Part shown: piece after piece, positions 34,939 to 46,322 of the stretch
Layout of the letters: each line of letters opens with the position of its first letter
How positions within the stretch are numbered: the first letter of the stretch is position 1
Source: Beroe ovata
Taxonomy: Eukaryota > Ctenophora > Nuda > Beroida > Beroidae
NCBI GenBank assembly: GCA_946803715.1
Contig: CAMPET010000127.1
Span: forward strand, 4,452 to 68,451
Length of the DNA: 64,000 nucleotides
Reading direction: 5' to 3'
Position numbers and translations under genes: made by a program
The notes under the pieces: generated by a model
Seen by the model: only the letters and a program-made list of their open reading frames with translations
What the model was told of the DNA's origin: nothing
Database searches by the model: none

Positions 34939-36739
34939 CATTCTGCTGATATAATGTGCTGGTGTGCAATCGGTACAATATTGGAATACACGCACAATAT
35001 TGCTGTTGAGTAATCGATCTTGTTAGACACCTCAACAGGTAATGTTATAGGGATTGGGGACAATGGAAGTCAAAGTGTGTACATTTTATGACCCGTACAA
35101 TGTACATAACCCGTACATAAACGAGCGATTGCTACTTTCCATGTGCTCAGGTAGGTTTTGTACCAGATAATTTTGCTATTTCCCCTCCATTTCACATCAG
35201 CTAATCCTTTCATCGCTACGGAAACATGTTCGGCATTACGCTACTCATTCCATGATCATCGGTAACCATAAGACATCCTCCCACACTTACCATGATCAGC
35301 TCAGCGACAATGAACAATGAACATACCTGTCCCTTGTGTTGGAGTGAAGGGCAAGGTCAAGCTTCCCAGCCACGAGCAGTTTCAGGTGGGGTTGGATGAA
35401 CTTCTCGATGTAGCACGGGCTCTTCTCCGAAGTAAGGATGAACACGGTGCGTCTCACAGCTCGCAACTGGTCAGACAGTTCCTGATAGAAGAGGTGTTAT
35501 CAGAGGTGTTAGGAACCGGCTACCGATTACCGATAGAACTGTATCATGAATCATGATCAAAGTAAGACACAAGAATATAGCATGAAGAATGAATACAAAA
35601 CAGCTTAGATTTTGCAAAAATCATATTATGATAGTGGAGTAGCACTGTTCAGTGGTGGTAGAAATAGCAGTTGTGATTGCTGTAGTATGGTGAAATGTAT
35701 AATATTCAGCGCAGCGAAACTAACTTTACCAGACATTCCGTTTTCAATCCGCCATACTAACACAAATTACTGAGGAAACGAACTGTTTAAATTCACAAGT
35801 TTCTTTATCATGCTACAGCGAATTCTGCTTAACTAATTACTATTCACTGTGCCTCACTGTAATTAGTATAATACCTGTGGGAAGACTGTCTTGTAGTTTC
35901 GTGCTGGTGGTAAGATGTCGGAGCACTCACTAGAATTGTACCGGCTCCGCCAACTGGAACTGTTGTACATTCACTGTTACAAGATGAGGCAATATTGAAA
36001 CTAGAACCTTCAATGTTACAAGATGAGGCAATATTGAAACTAGAACAACAGTCTGGAGGAAGATCGACCCAAAAAAACGGAGGTCCGCTTTTTCATCAGA
36101 AAAGCAGACATTGATCAACACCTTATTGCCACGAATACAAGACGCCATGACTACCCAACAGAATCGTCGATGGATGTCTGTGTGGAAAGAAGGTTTCTGT
36201 TATTGGAGAGGCATAGCGAAGAGGATAGATGGATCAGAGTGCTCCTTTTGTATCGAATGAATAACACGCAGGAATTTAAAGCAGGCTGAATTTCAAAAAA
36301 AGCGGACGTCCGCTTTTTTGAGATAATGTCCGCTTCTAAAAGCGGACGTCCACTTTTTTGATCAAAGTCTGTATTCTGATGAAAAAGCGGTCCGCTTTTT
36401 AGGTCGAACTTCCTTCAGACTGCCCATGTATGATATTCACTTAACGAATTCGCCGTTCAAACATCACAAATGTGATGGTATTTACTGTTACATCAACGAC
36501 AACGTTATTGGAAATGAAAAATAACCGGTCAATTCTTCTTCTACCTACTCATTGATCGATTTACTTACTTCAGACAAGACATACATTATACAAAATTTGT
36601 ATGACAAAAGTCAAATATCATGGGTTCCTTGCGAATTGAGCTTCTATTTTTCATATATAATGAATGATTTGCCTAGAAGATCACTGTAATGAACTCACTT
36701 GAGACTGCGACTGAGGTTAAGCTTCCTCTTGAACGACAT
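34939..36739 (-). CDS. Unrecognised gene, 5' part (four exons)
   Basis: Four minus-strand exons joined in consistent phase: 36739-36699, 35929-35875, 35481-35327 and 35002-34939, each with AG and GT sites. They encode about 105 residues: start MSFKRKLNLSRSLN, then ARNYKTVFPQELSDQLRAV, RRTVFILTSEKSPCYIEKF, QPHLKLLVAGKLDLALHS and NIVRVFQYCTDCTPAHYISR. The N-terminus is basic and has no signal peptide. I do not recognise a family. The continuation lies in or beyond the N run and could join the exons at 31699-32781, also minus. The first intron hosts a MITE (36049-36422). Confidence 0.6.
35970..36046. repeat. Short tandem duplication in an intron
   Basis: A unit of about 36 bp, containing TGTTACAAGATGAGGCAATA and ending in TTGAAACTAGAAC, occurs twice in a row just left of the MITE that begins at 36049. 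Confidence 0.85.
36049..36422. mobile_element. MITE with GCGGACGTCCGC motifs
   Basis: About 374 bp bounded by CAGTCTGGAGGAAG at the left and CTTCCTTCAGACTG at the right, with inverted repeats of roughly 60 bp that include AAAGCGGACC / GGTCCGCTTT. The interior has three more AAAAAGCGGACGTCC-type palindromes. I see no clear target duplication and no ORF. It lies in the intron of the unrecognised minus-strand gene. Confidence 0.8.
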
Positions 36740-37359
36740 GATGCAACAGAGCACAAACAAACTCAACACTCACACAACTCCAAACTATTTTTCAACAAGA
36801 AGCATTGAAATTGTTAATAATATCGGCGTAGCAAGGTATTTTTAACAAGCTACAGTGATTTTACAATGTGGGTTAGGAGAGTGCTGCATACAAACATTCT
36901 TAATGAGAAAAGGATGCACCGATTTCAGCAAATTGTCGAGACTTGCAATCTAACAATCTTACTTTCACAAGCTTGATATTCAGAAGTGTTCAGCAATAAC
37001 GTTTTAGATTATAGTGTATTTTAACAATTACACACAATCCATCTATCTGCACGCTATCAGGTAATTGCATGGAACAACCTACAACAAGGAATACAACACT
37101 CAATATAGATCAGCAATAAATAACACTTCATGTGGTACACGAATATTTTTTAGTAGGTATGAATACTACTCAGTTCTCGTTTGAGGTGGGCCAGGTTATA
37201 GAAATATAAGAGCTAATTAAGAAGCCAGAAGCAAGTATCTAATTGATCACACTGACTTTATATTTTAATGCAGTCTGTCAATTCTGTCATCAAAAGTCTT
37301 AAAATCAACAAATAGAGAATGTGGATGTAATCATTGCAAGCAAACACACAAAGGGAGTG

Positions 37360-38330
37360 GGTAAAAGGGCCATAAGATTTGTAGATGTGTCCATTGTGTC
37401 CATCAATAAGGAAATTTCTAATGCACGTCTAATGCACGTCTAATGCATGTCCATTAGACGTCCATTAGACATTCCGCTCAGTATGAAAATTTGGTATTTT
37501 TGTCCATTGCACACCAGTGGACACAATGGCCACAATTTGTGCATTTTGATGTCTAATGGATATGTTCAATGGACACAATGGACATCGATCTTGTGCATCT
37601 GGGTGGACACAATGGACACATCTTCAAATCCGCCCTTGTTGATGGACATCAAACTGGTATTTTAGTCTAATGGACACAATGGGCAAATATTGATCAATGG
37701 ACACAATGGACACAGTGTGTCCAATTGACATGTGCATTGGACATATTCGGCAAAGTGGATCCATTATGAGCATTTTACTAAATCGATCCATTTCACAAAT
37801 TGAACATAATACGTCCATTAAAAACATTTTACAAAATACTTCCATTGGATACATAGACGTATTGTGCGCAATGGTGTTTCGAGCGCAGTAGACGTAATGC
37901 GACTTATGGACAGATTGTGTCTAGTAGATACGATGAATGCAGTAGACAAAATGTGTAGAATATGTCCAATGCACATGTTAATTGGACACACTGTGTTCAT
38001 TGCGTCCATTGATCAATATTTGCCCATTGTGTCCATTAGACTAAAATACCAGTTTGATGTCCATCAACAAGGGCGGATTTGTAGATGTGTCCATTGTGTC
38101 CACCCAGATGCACAAGATCGATGTCCATTGTGTCCATTGAACATGTCCATTAGAAATCATAAATGCACAAATTGTGGCCATTGTGTCCACTGGTGTGCAA
38201 TGGACAAAAATACCAAATACTGAGCGGAATGTCTAATGGATGTGCATTAGATGTGCATTAAACGTGCATTAGACATTCCCTTATTGATGGACACAATGGA
38301 CACATCTACAAATCTTATGACCCTTTTGCC
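37360..38330. mobile_element. 971-bp foldback element, hAT-like
   Basis: Large inverted repeat with arms of about 380 bp (37360-37745 and about 37960-38330) around a spacer of about 200 bp. Ends: GGTAAAAGGGCCATAAGATT and the inverse, ending CCCTTTTGCC. The arms are full of TGTCCATTGTGTCCATTAG-like units in both orientations. An 8-bp direct repeat, AGGGAGTG, flanks it at 37352-37359 and 38331-38338. The TSD length fits hAT. No transposase is encoded, so it must be moved by another copy. Confidence 0.85.
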
Positions 38331-38338
38331 AGGGAGTG

Positions 38339-38998
38339 TTTTATTTTTTTTCATAAAGTATGAATCTGAGGTTATAAAGAATCCGAGAAGTATTTCAATA
38401 TGAAAATGGACAGAAACGATCATTCTGAATGAGTAGGTTGACAAATGGTGTGAAAATGGTGATCGCCTTTTTCAGTCAATTATGGGCAGTGTGATCAACA
38501 GTGTCAACAGGAAATGAACACATTGACTTCATTATCCAATATTTGCCCTTCAAAAGATTTTCTCGTCATCGTATTTTCTCTTGGATCATTGATATCCATC
38601 TGTTTTTATAATATTCACCTACACATTATAAACTCTGTAAAGAAAGGCAACTGCTGTGCATTATGAGGAGCCCTTGTAATTTCTAGCGTCCATTACAAGA
38701 TCTGTAAAATGATATTTTACAACTTTTATGTGAATAATGCTGCCCAAAAACACACTATCACCCGTCATGGACAGGAATTATATTTGTGTATCTTAATCAA
38801 TTATAACTGATCATTGATGATGATTGACCATCCATGTAGTTTACAATAAACAAGATTGTACAGTGATTATTCATCTGTATACTATAAGGAAAAACAAAGA
38901 AATCATATGGAAACAATACTGAATACCGCAATTATAATGCCAACGGTTCGGGACCACCAAAAACAGAAAGCTAAAGTGCAGTCTCTTTCCGGTTGATA
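38339..38998. other. Intergenic, no gene seen
   Basis: AT-rich sequence between the foldback element and the MITE cluster. Confidence 0.5.
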
Positions 38999-39007
38999 GC
39001 GCACTCC

Positions 39008-39082
39008 TTGCCGGATGTTATCTGTGCTCTGTTTCTTGCGCGCGCCGCGCGCAAGAAACAGAGGACAGATAACATCCGGCAA
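39008..39082. mobile_element. hAT-type MITE, TTGCCGG family, minimal copy
   Basis: 75-bp near-perfect palindrome made of two terminal repeats back to back (TTGCCGGATGTTATCTG ... CAGATAACATCCGGCAA), with GCGCGC at the centre. It is flanked by an exact 8-bp duplication, CGCACTCC (39000-39007, 39083-39090). Confidence 0.88.
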
Positions 39083-39118
39083 CGCACTCCAACATTAGTA
39101 GGCAGCTTGATTGTAAAT

Positions 39119-39206
39119 GTTGCCGAAGGCCGAAACAGGCCTTCAATGAAGGCGCGCGCGCCAAGCGCAAGAAACAGTGGACAGATAACATCGGCCGTCA
39201 TCCAGC
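39119..39206. mobile_element. Decayed TTGCCGG-family MITE
   Basis: Shares the internal AAGGCCGAAACAGGCCTTC and GAAGGCGCGCGCGCC blocks and the right terminus (AAGAAACAGTGGACAGATAAC) with the full element at 840-1014, but the left terminal repeat is deleted. Confidence 0.7.
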
Positions 39207-39321
39207 AATAAGCAATGCTAAAGCATGGGCATGCCAAACCGCTGATGCAAGACAAGAATTAGTTGTAGGATTTTACCCGGGTACCGTCCACGCCGCGCAA
39301 TTGCAATTGCAATTATCATTT

Positions 39322-39362
39322 TTACCGGATGTTATCTGTCCACTGATTCTTGCGCGCGGCGG
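39322..39362. mobile_element. Solo terminal repeat of TTGCCGG-family MITE
   Basis: TTACCGGATGTTATCTGTCC followed by ACTGATTCTTGCGCGCGGCG matches one end of the family; no partner end is found nearby. Confidence 0.65.
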
Positions 39363-39633
39363 TTCGCTATAATTGTGATCTTGTGTCCAATTTCCATGTA
39401 CTTATGCAATGATTGATTAGATATCTATTTATATAAGTTATCGCCTATGATGGTAATCTTTAGTACATAGTTTTTACTGTTGATGTTTTCTAGTATTTAA
39501 AGTATCCCACACAGTTGTGCATAGGACTAATATATTAATCTATTTTCTTCCTCATTACTGTATATTAGCAACCATAATTTATTATCTATTATTATTATCT
39601 ATTTACTGAACAGTTTTTGCAGTGTTCCACACT

Positions 39634-39981
39634 TCATCAGTTTTCAGCAAACATCAAGAGGAGTTAAGTGGTGGATCCTCAAAAATNCACAATTCGTTCG
39701 GCCATTTCTTCGAATAAGCACAAAAAATGGTGCTTGCCCGGTTGTCCAACTTTCGTTAATCGTTTCAATTTGTGCAGCGTATTGTTTTTGAAAATAACAT
39801 CCTATTTTACCATGATGAGTCGAAAAGAATAACTGCAGAGCAGAAGCAACAACTGTCAACTCAAGAAAAAATGTGACTTTTGCTCGAATACTTGCATTCA
39901 TCCCTTGCAACGAAATCTAAAACGTTANTCATCAGTTTTCAGCAAACATCAAGAGGAGTTAAGTGGTGGATCCTCAAAAAT
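39634..39981. repeat. 53-bp exact duplication bracketing a patch between two Ns
   Basis: An identical 53-bp sequence (TCATCAGTTTTCAGCAAAC ... GATCCTCAAAAAT) occurs at 39634-39686 and 39929-39981. Between them lie N (39687), 240 bp and N (39928). This looks like an assembly patch rather than biology. Confidence 0.85.
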
Positions 39982-42496
39982 TTACTATAGTTTCATGTTT
40001 GCAACATAATGTCCATGACATTCTCAAAGATATGGCAAGATTGCCCTGCAAAAAAAACCAGACCACCAAATTGCATCCTCCAAATACGAACTGAAATGTG
40101 AAGTTTCACTATTGTCCTGTGCCCACTTTTCTGACACACTGTCTAGTGTATATTTGAAAACTAGTTGACATACTCCTTTTTTAAATGTGTGGGGTTTTTC
40201 ACCAAAGAACATAGACTCTCATTCATTAGGGTGATCAGTTAAGGGTACCTAATTTAATGACAAATTATAACAGAATAATTTCCTCTCATACTGAAGTTTC
40301 AAGCAACAGTTGTATAAAAACTATGATACAACAACAAACCCTCCTTTAGATCAATTAAGAACATCACACCACATGATAAACCAGATCACAAATTTAACCA
40401 CACATCCTATACATCCTGGTTATCATGATGTTGATACTTATGGCAACAGGTAACATGCTCTGTTTTATAAAAAAAGGTCCACTCTAGACAATGCCAGTTT
40501 ATAATAATGCCAGTTTATAACTCAATGCCAGTTTATAACTCAGCCCAGTTTCTATCACACATTAACATAAAAACTGAGGGATGAAGGAATATGGGCCAAT
40601 GAAGTTCAAGGATTAAGAAGAAGATCTAAATGATAGCCAGAAGGCCTAAACAATAGCTAGAAGGCCTAAATAAGTAATTTATAGCTAGAAGAAGGTCTAA
40701 ATAATAGCCAGGATCTTGATTAGCACCCAGCTGACCACACTGGTCACTGTACTTAGGGAGTATAAGGTTCAGACCAAGAATAAATTTTTCAGGAATATCT
40801 AAAAGTTAATCCTCGGCCACGATTTAATCCTCAATAGAAAGCTTATTCTCGAAAGGTAGCCAATGACAATGCACACCCAATATTTATGTCCTTTATACAC
40901 ATATTAATACAACAGCTCATTTGGAAACACAGTGCTTCAGCTGGATATAAGTTAGGGGGTCCTATTGGTTGGTCCCTCCTTAGCTGCCAGGATACTAGGA
41001 CCCTTCCGTTGCCTTGCTCAGCTTGCAATCAGCTACTAGGGCTCTCTGCCAGTTGCTCTATAGAAGAACCCCTATTTCATTTCTTGTTTTGGACTTGCAC
41101 TGCACTTGTACTGGGTTTTACTCAGACTTGGACTACCCATGATTCAACATTAGAGGACATTAATGACTGTTTTATTCTGGCTACCTTATCCCAGTTCTGA
41201 ATTTTGGTATGGTATGCTTATCAGTGTGTCCAATCAAGAAGAAATCAAGTCAATGAATTCTCCAGTCAAAGTAAGATTCAATAAACTGAATAAGACAGCT
41301 AATAGTATTGATGGCATCCGTCAAGAGATGTCTTTTATAACTGAAGAAAATATATATTTGATGATTGTGCTGTGAAATATATAATTCAATTCAATTCAAT
41401 TAACATCTAGATTTTGGCTGATATACTTTTAACTTCACCCTTTCTCCTCATCCACCCCCTTTTAATCATATATGACTCGGATTTCGATCATTTTGATCCA
41501 TATTCTTGGTAGCTTTTCATTTCAGGTACTTATTCAGGCCTTCGAAAAGAGGCCGTTGTGCATTTCTATGTGCATAGGTAGTGTTAAATTCATTGATTTA
41601 ATAATGATAATAATCCTCGATCAAAAGACATGTTAAAAACGTGTGGCTTCGGGGGGGGGGGGGGGGGGGGGGGGGCCCCNTGACTCCACTGAAATTTCAA
41701 ATACGAAAGACTGTGTGGCTTCTGGGGGCTGCGGCCACAAACCCCTGCTATGATTTTCTTAACACTGCCTCCAATAGGGTAATCGGTCAAAATAGGATTG
41801 CGATTTTGCAGATACTCAAAATTTGAAAGCAAAAAACTGTGTATCTTCTGGGAAATACAATCCTGGACTTCTGCAAATTGTCCTCGGTCAGAAGTTTATC
41901 CTGGCTCAAAACCATGGTACAAAATCTGTGGCTTCAGGGGGCTGCGCCCCAGACCCCTGCTTTTTTCTGCTCTAATAAATGAAGCTATTATTGGATCGCA
42001 TATTTTGAGGCAATAGGCGTGCGAATTCTTGTATATTAATTCTTGTATATTGATTCTTGTATAGTAATTCTTGTATAGTAATTCTTGTATAGAATTCTTG
42101 TATAGTAGAAATAGTTTCTCATGAAGTGAACAATATGATGACTCTGTTACCAACATTGAAATCTGGCGTAAAATCGAGGATAAACTTTCGATTTAGGGAG
42201 GATAAGGATGCTTTTTATTAGTGTTATTGATAAAGTGTTAATCAGTAACACAAGTATAGACTATAGCCTTGTACTCAACCTCAGCATGGAGATTCCATTT
42301 TGTAATTCTAATCCCATCCTAAGTTTCTTTCTGTGGATTTCCTGGAGAGACATTCTCAAGATTTAGTCAACTAGTCTGGATTGACCAGAGAAATTACTGC
42401 TAAATCAATATCCTTCATGCTCTCTGAATACCTATATATCATTTTGTTACGTTATATCTAAACGTCAGTGTCTCTATCAAACATAAAATCCCCAGT
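39982..42496. other. Repeat-rich spacer upstream of the Ras-like gene
   Basis: No supported gene. Contains tandem fragments near 40490-40540 (ATGCCAGTTTATAA units), repeated GGCCTAAA/AGCCAGAAG fragments near 40615-40710, an AATTC run (about 41380-41400), a poly-G tract ending at an N (41651-41680), two copies of a GTGGCTTC-GGGGGCTGCGGCC/GCGCCCC-type repeat (about 41711-41745 and 41928-41965), and a TTCTTGTATAGTAA tandem repeat (about 42033-42110). Confidence 0.6.
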
Positions 42497-44909
42497 ATGG
42501 CAGCTACGATCAGTGATGAATATCAAATTATTTTGATTGGAGCTGCTAGTGTGGGAAAAACATGTATAATCAAGAAATGGACTTCTGATGAGGTTTGTAA
42601 TGACTCAACAATCAACATTGTGCCTCTGTTCAGTGTTCATGAATCAATGAAAGACCAATGAAGGACCAATGAAGATAACTTGAAAAGGAAAGTTTTATTG
42701 ACTCCTAATTTGTCCCCCTTTTCAGTTTTCAGATGAATACATTCCAACTAAGTTTAGTACTGATCACAAAGAAATAGATGTCAGGGGACGATGTTGTAAG
42801 GTTCAAATTTTGGACACAGCCGGCCTCTCACAGTATTGGGCAATGCGTGATGGTATTATTCGTTCAGGTAAATTTGTGGCTGAGTGGATGCTAATTTAAA
42901 TCCGTGAATGCTCATATTTCCTGATTCACGCACCACCATTTTACAGCTGACGGAATCATGGTTGTTTTTTCCATTACCGATGAAGGAAGTTTCGAAATGC
43001 TGCAAGATTTGCATCAGCAAGTAGAAAGAAACCTAAAGGATACTGTGAGTTACTGTCATCGTGATATTCATGAAATGTCATGATCATTATGGATTTGTAG
43101 CTGATGTATTTGCATATCCATTGCATATAATGATTAGTCATGGAGTGTTGCATTATCAGGTAGTGAGAATATTATTAAGTTATAATTTGTGTTGGTGTAG
43201 GTATGTGCGTTCTTGCATGTATGCATGTATAAATGTTAGTTTTTGTGTGTTACATGAGTATTGTGTATGTATGTGTTTGTGGTTGTATGATTATGTGTGT
43301 CTGTGTGTGTACTGTGTGTACTGTGTGTACTGTGTGTACTGTGTGTTAAGCAGTATATCTGTGTGTAGTGTGTAGTGTTTATGTATGTGTTTGTGGTTTT
43401 ATAATCATGTGTGCGTGTATGTACGCACTGTGTGTTAACCATATGCATATTTGTGTATGTATACAGTATGTGTGTGTGTGTGTGTGTGTGTGTGGCTTGT
43501 GTGTGGCTTGTGTATTGTAACATCTAATGATGTAACACTGCTTGCGATTTATACACTTTTCGTTCATAATACAATCGATACATCCTGCATAATACTTCAC
43601 GACAACTGGTAATGACATTTAATGGCACGGTAACGAATGGTAAGATAGATCTGTGATCTAGCTTTTAGGTTTAACCTCACCTATCACCTCTCACATAAAT
43701 ATCTAGTTTCTGGTATCATCTGAATTTCACGGGCTTGATGAAATGTAATATGAGAATAATATACGTATGCCATTTCAAGAGTCAAGACATCGGTACATCT
43801 TCAATAAACAATAAAGATGAGTGTGTTTCAGGCGTGTGTTTTATTGGTGGGTAACAAATGGGACTTGAGTGATACTCGACGGATAACATACGACACTGCT
43901 TGTTCATTCTCAGAGGACCACGGTAAATATACATCATACATGACGTATACAGTGAACATTACAAATTTCGTATACTGAATACTGATTAGTGTATACATTT
44001 GTTCAGCACTACCCTTCCTTTGATTCCTATCTCCAATCCCCCCGTCCATCTAAACTGTGAAGCTCAGAATTCCGGAGTTCTAGGTGGCCCAGCCTTGCAG
44101 TCGTAAGCTGTGAGAGGTACGGTGGGCCGAAACCCCTCCTTTCTCTCTTGCCACCTACTGATACTAAGATCCATATCGCAGTTGACAAGAGAGGGCCTTA
44201 CATCTCTTACAGTTTAGACTCTTGTGTCAATCCTTGGATTAGAAAATCGATATCCAATATTTTGCTATGTTTGCAGTATACCCATGCACCTCTATAGATA
44301 AGTAGACTTTGGATTGTGACCTATAAATTATACATGACGCAAAAACTTTACATTATACATGACGTATACAATATACATTAGGTATACATGACGTTTACAT
44401 TACATAGCTAATACATAACGTGTACACTATACATAATCATGATTCATGGTCCAGGTTCAGTGTTCATCTATACAATGTTCCTACACTCATCCATATACAT
44501 AAAACATACAATGCGTCCATCGCCAATGCCGAATGCGTCCATCGCCAATTCACAGATACGTTTGGTAACATTGACGAATGCCCTTACTCTTTTGCACTTG
44601 GTAGTTAGTATACATTGTGAACCACCACTACGATTCACCTACTACGATTTGTACAGGTTTGCAGTACATCGAAACGTCGGCTCGGATAGGACACAATATA
44701 GTGGACGCATTTGTACAATTGATCGAGGTAAGGAGAGTTGGTGCTCTTTCTTTCTTGTCGACTCCCTTATTAGCCCTCTCAATTCCTAAAAAATTCCAAT
44801 CATTGCCATCATCAGACTCATGTTTTTTCAGTCGATAATGGACAAGAGGTTACAGAGCCTTCCACCACGACAATCGAGCAAAAACAATAAAGTGTGCGAG
44901 GTCATGTAG
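42497..44909 (+). CDS. Atypical Ras-like small GTPase with CAAX box
   Basis: Six exons (42497-42592, 42726-42867, 42947-43044, 43832-43922, 44657-44727, 44832-44909), all in phase, 191 residues. Ras-superfamily boxes: P-loop GAASVGKT (residues 15-22), switch I EYIPTKFS with the conserved Thr40, switch II DTAGLSQYWAMRD (62-74), NKWDL and ETSA. The C-terminus CEVM is a CAAX motif, so prenylation and membrane attachment are expected. Spacing of switch II resembles Ras/Rap (DTAGQEEYxAMRD) rather than Rab or Rho. At the positions equal to Ras 12, 13 and 61 it has Ala, Ser and Leu. The Ras effector loop is not conserved either (IPTKFSTD), so partners probably differ. I cannot assign an orthologue. 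Confidence 0.92.
43260..43495. repeat. TG-rich tandem repeats in the Ras-like gene's intron
   Basis: Five or so copies of TGTGTACTG near 43305-43342, followed by mixed TG/TATG tracts and a pure TG run at about 43468-43492. Confidence 0.85.
44035..44315. repeat. Dispersed repeat, copy 2 (first copy at 8839-9145)
   Basis: Same orientation and same order of blocks as the copy upstream of NEMF. This copy lies in the intron before exon 44657 of the Ras-like gene. Confidence 0.8.
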
Positions 44910-46257
44910 AGAATAAGAGAGAGAGAGAGACAGTTTGAACGTGTGTCTGCGTGAGTGTGTGACATTCGTATGGAGCAGGTTTGTGCACTTCGGCGTTATG
45001 CAGTGCATGTGCATCCAGCGCGCGCAGCTACTCAGTGCACGTGCATTCGTAGTCCCATACACTCACCTGCATCATTGTTCTTGCATAAACGCGCGCGGGC
45101 AGAAACTTTACCTATACGCACGTGCATTTTGTCCGTGCAATACTTGGATTATAACATCGAGTAGATATTGAACCGATTCTGCGCGCAGGACATGTTGTTT
45201 GCACGTGCTCAGTTATAGCGATTGAGAGAGTTGGGCATGAGTTGGTGAGTGTTAGGGTACTGTTGTGCAGTTCCCTCCTGTGCTGCCGGATGTGATCAAT
45301 TGCATATCTTTTTGTGCTCTCGTATACATTATTTTTTGCAAACTTTTCAAATATTTTTGTAAAATCTTAAATGGACGTTTTAACAATTGAGCTCACCTTA
45401 AATTTAATCATGTTTTAAAAATAACAAATCCGGAATAATTTATTAGAATGTTTAGAAAGAAGTTGTCAGATTATGGAGCCAGAAGTTACTTTGAACAGCA
45501 ATCAAGTCTAATAATTAATGGTTGTTTTTCATGTCCTAATATTTTCTATCATAGCAACTCATGCCAGATTGGCTGATTGGTAGAATTAGATATCCCTCAT
45601 GATTGAAAGTTTTTCAAGTGTATTTCACGCAGTATTGTGATTAACTGAGGATTCGTTTCACCGAATATGATAAGGGCGACACGATGGTATAAGATATGAT
45701 TATACAAGTCAACGTATGAATATCATATAATTGATATACCGTCATATAATATGGTTCAGCTAGAGTAGATATCANCATAGAGTTTAGAATAAGGAACGCC
45801 AGATGCCGCGAACAGAAACAACCAAATCTTATTTGGTTTTGGGAAAAATAATATAATGCAGATTTGAAGGTCTCGCAGGCATTTCATTTTTCTATGGTTC
45901 TCACTGTGGCACATCTCTAACCTTTTGATTAACTCTGGGACTTTTTGATTCTTGTTCCTATGGAAGATATATATAATATGTGTTAGATAATAATTATAGG
46001 ACATGATAAGATTTGAGTTTGAAAATGGTCTTCTGTTTCTATGATGAAAAGCGCGGATAGTATGATATGAGTTTCTATGATATGATTTCAGTATGTATTA
46101 TAATACGTATCAATGTCGCCTTTTTCATTGGCAAGATATTCGAGGCTACCTTTGATTGTGGTCAGGTGACTATTGTTTCTTGTGAGTTTTTTTAGTTAGA
46201 AACAACATAAAGATGTTAGTAAATAGGTATATAGTGCGTGTGTGTGTGACTGTGCGT

Positions 46258-46322
<65 letters not shown>

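Noticed and set aside
40843-41375. Possible retroelement coding region upstream of the Ras-like gene
   Set aside because: Short plus ORFs have no reverse transcriptase motif, and I could not support any domain.
43236-43618. Thr/His-rich minus ORFs
   Set aside because: Translation of the TG tract in the Ras-like gene's intron.
42497-44909. Rab family assignment for the small GTPase
   Set aside because: Switch II has the Ras-type YxAMRD block and the C-terminus is a CAAX box rather than a double-Cys Rab end.
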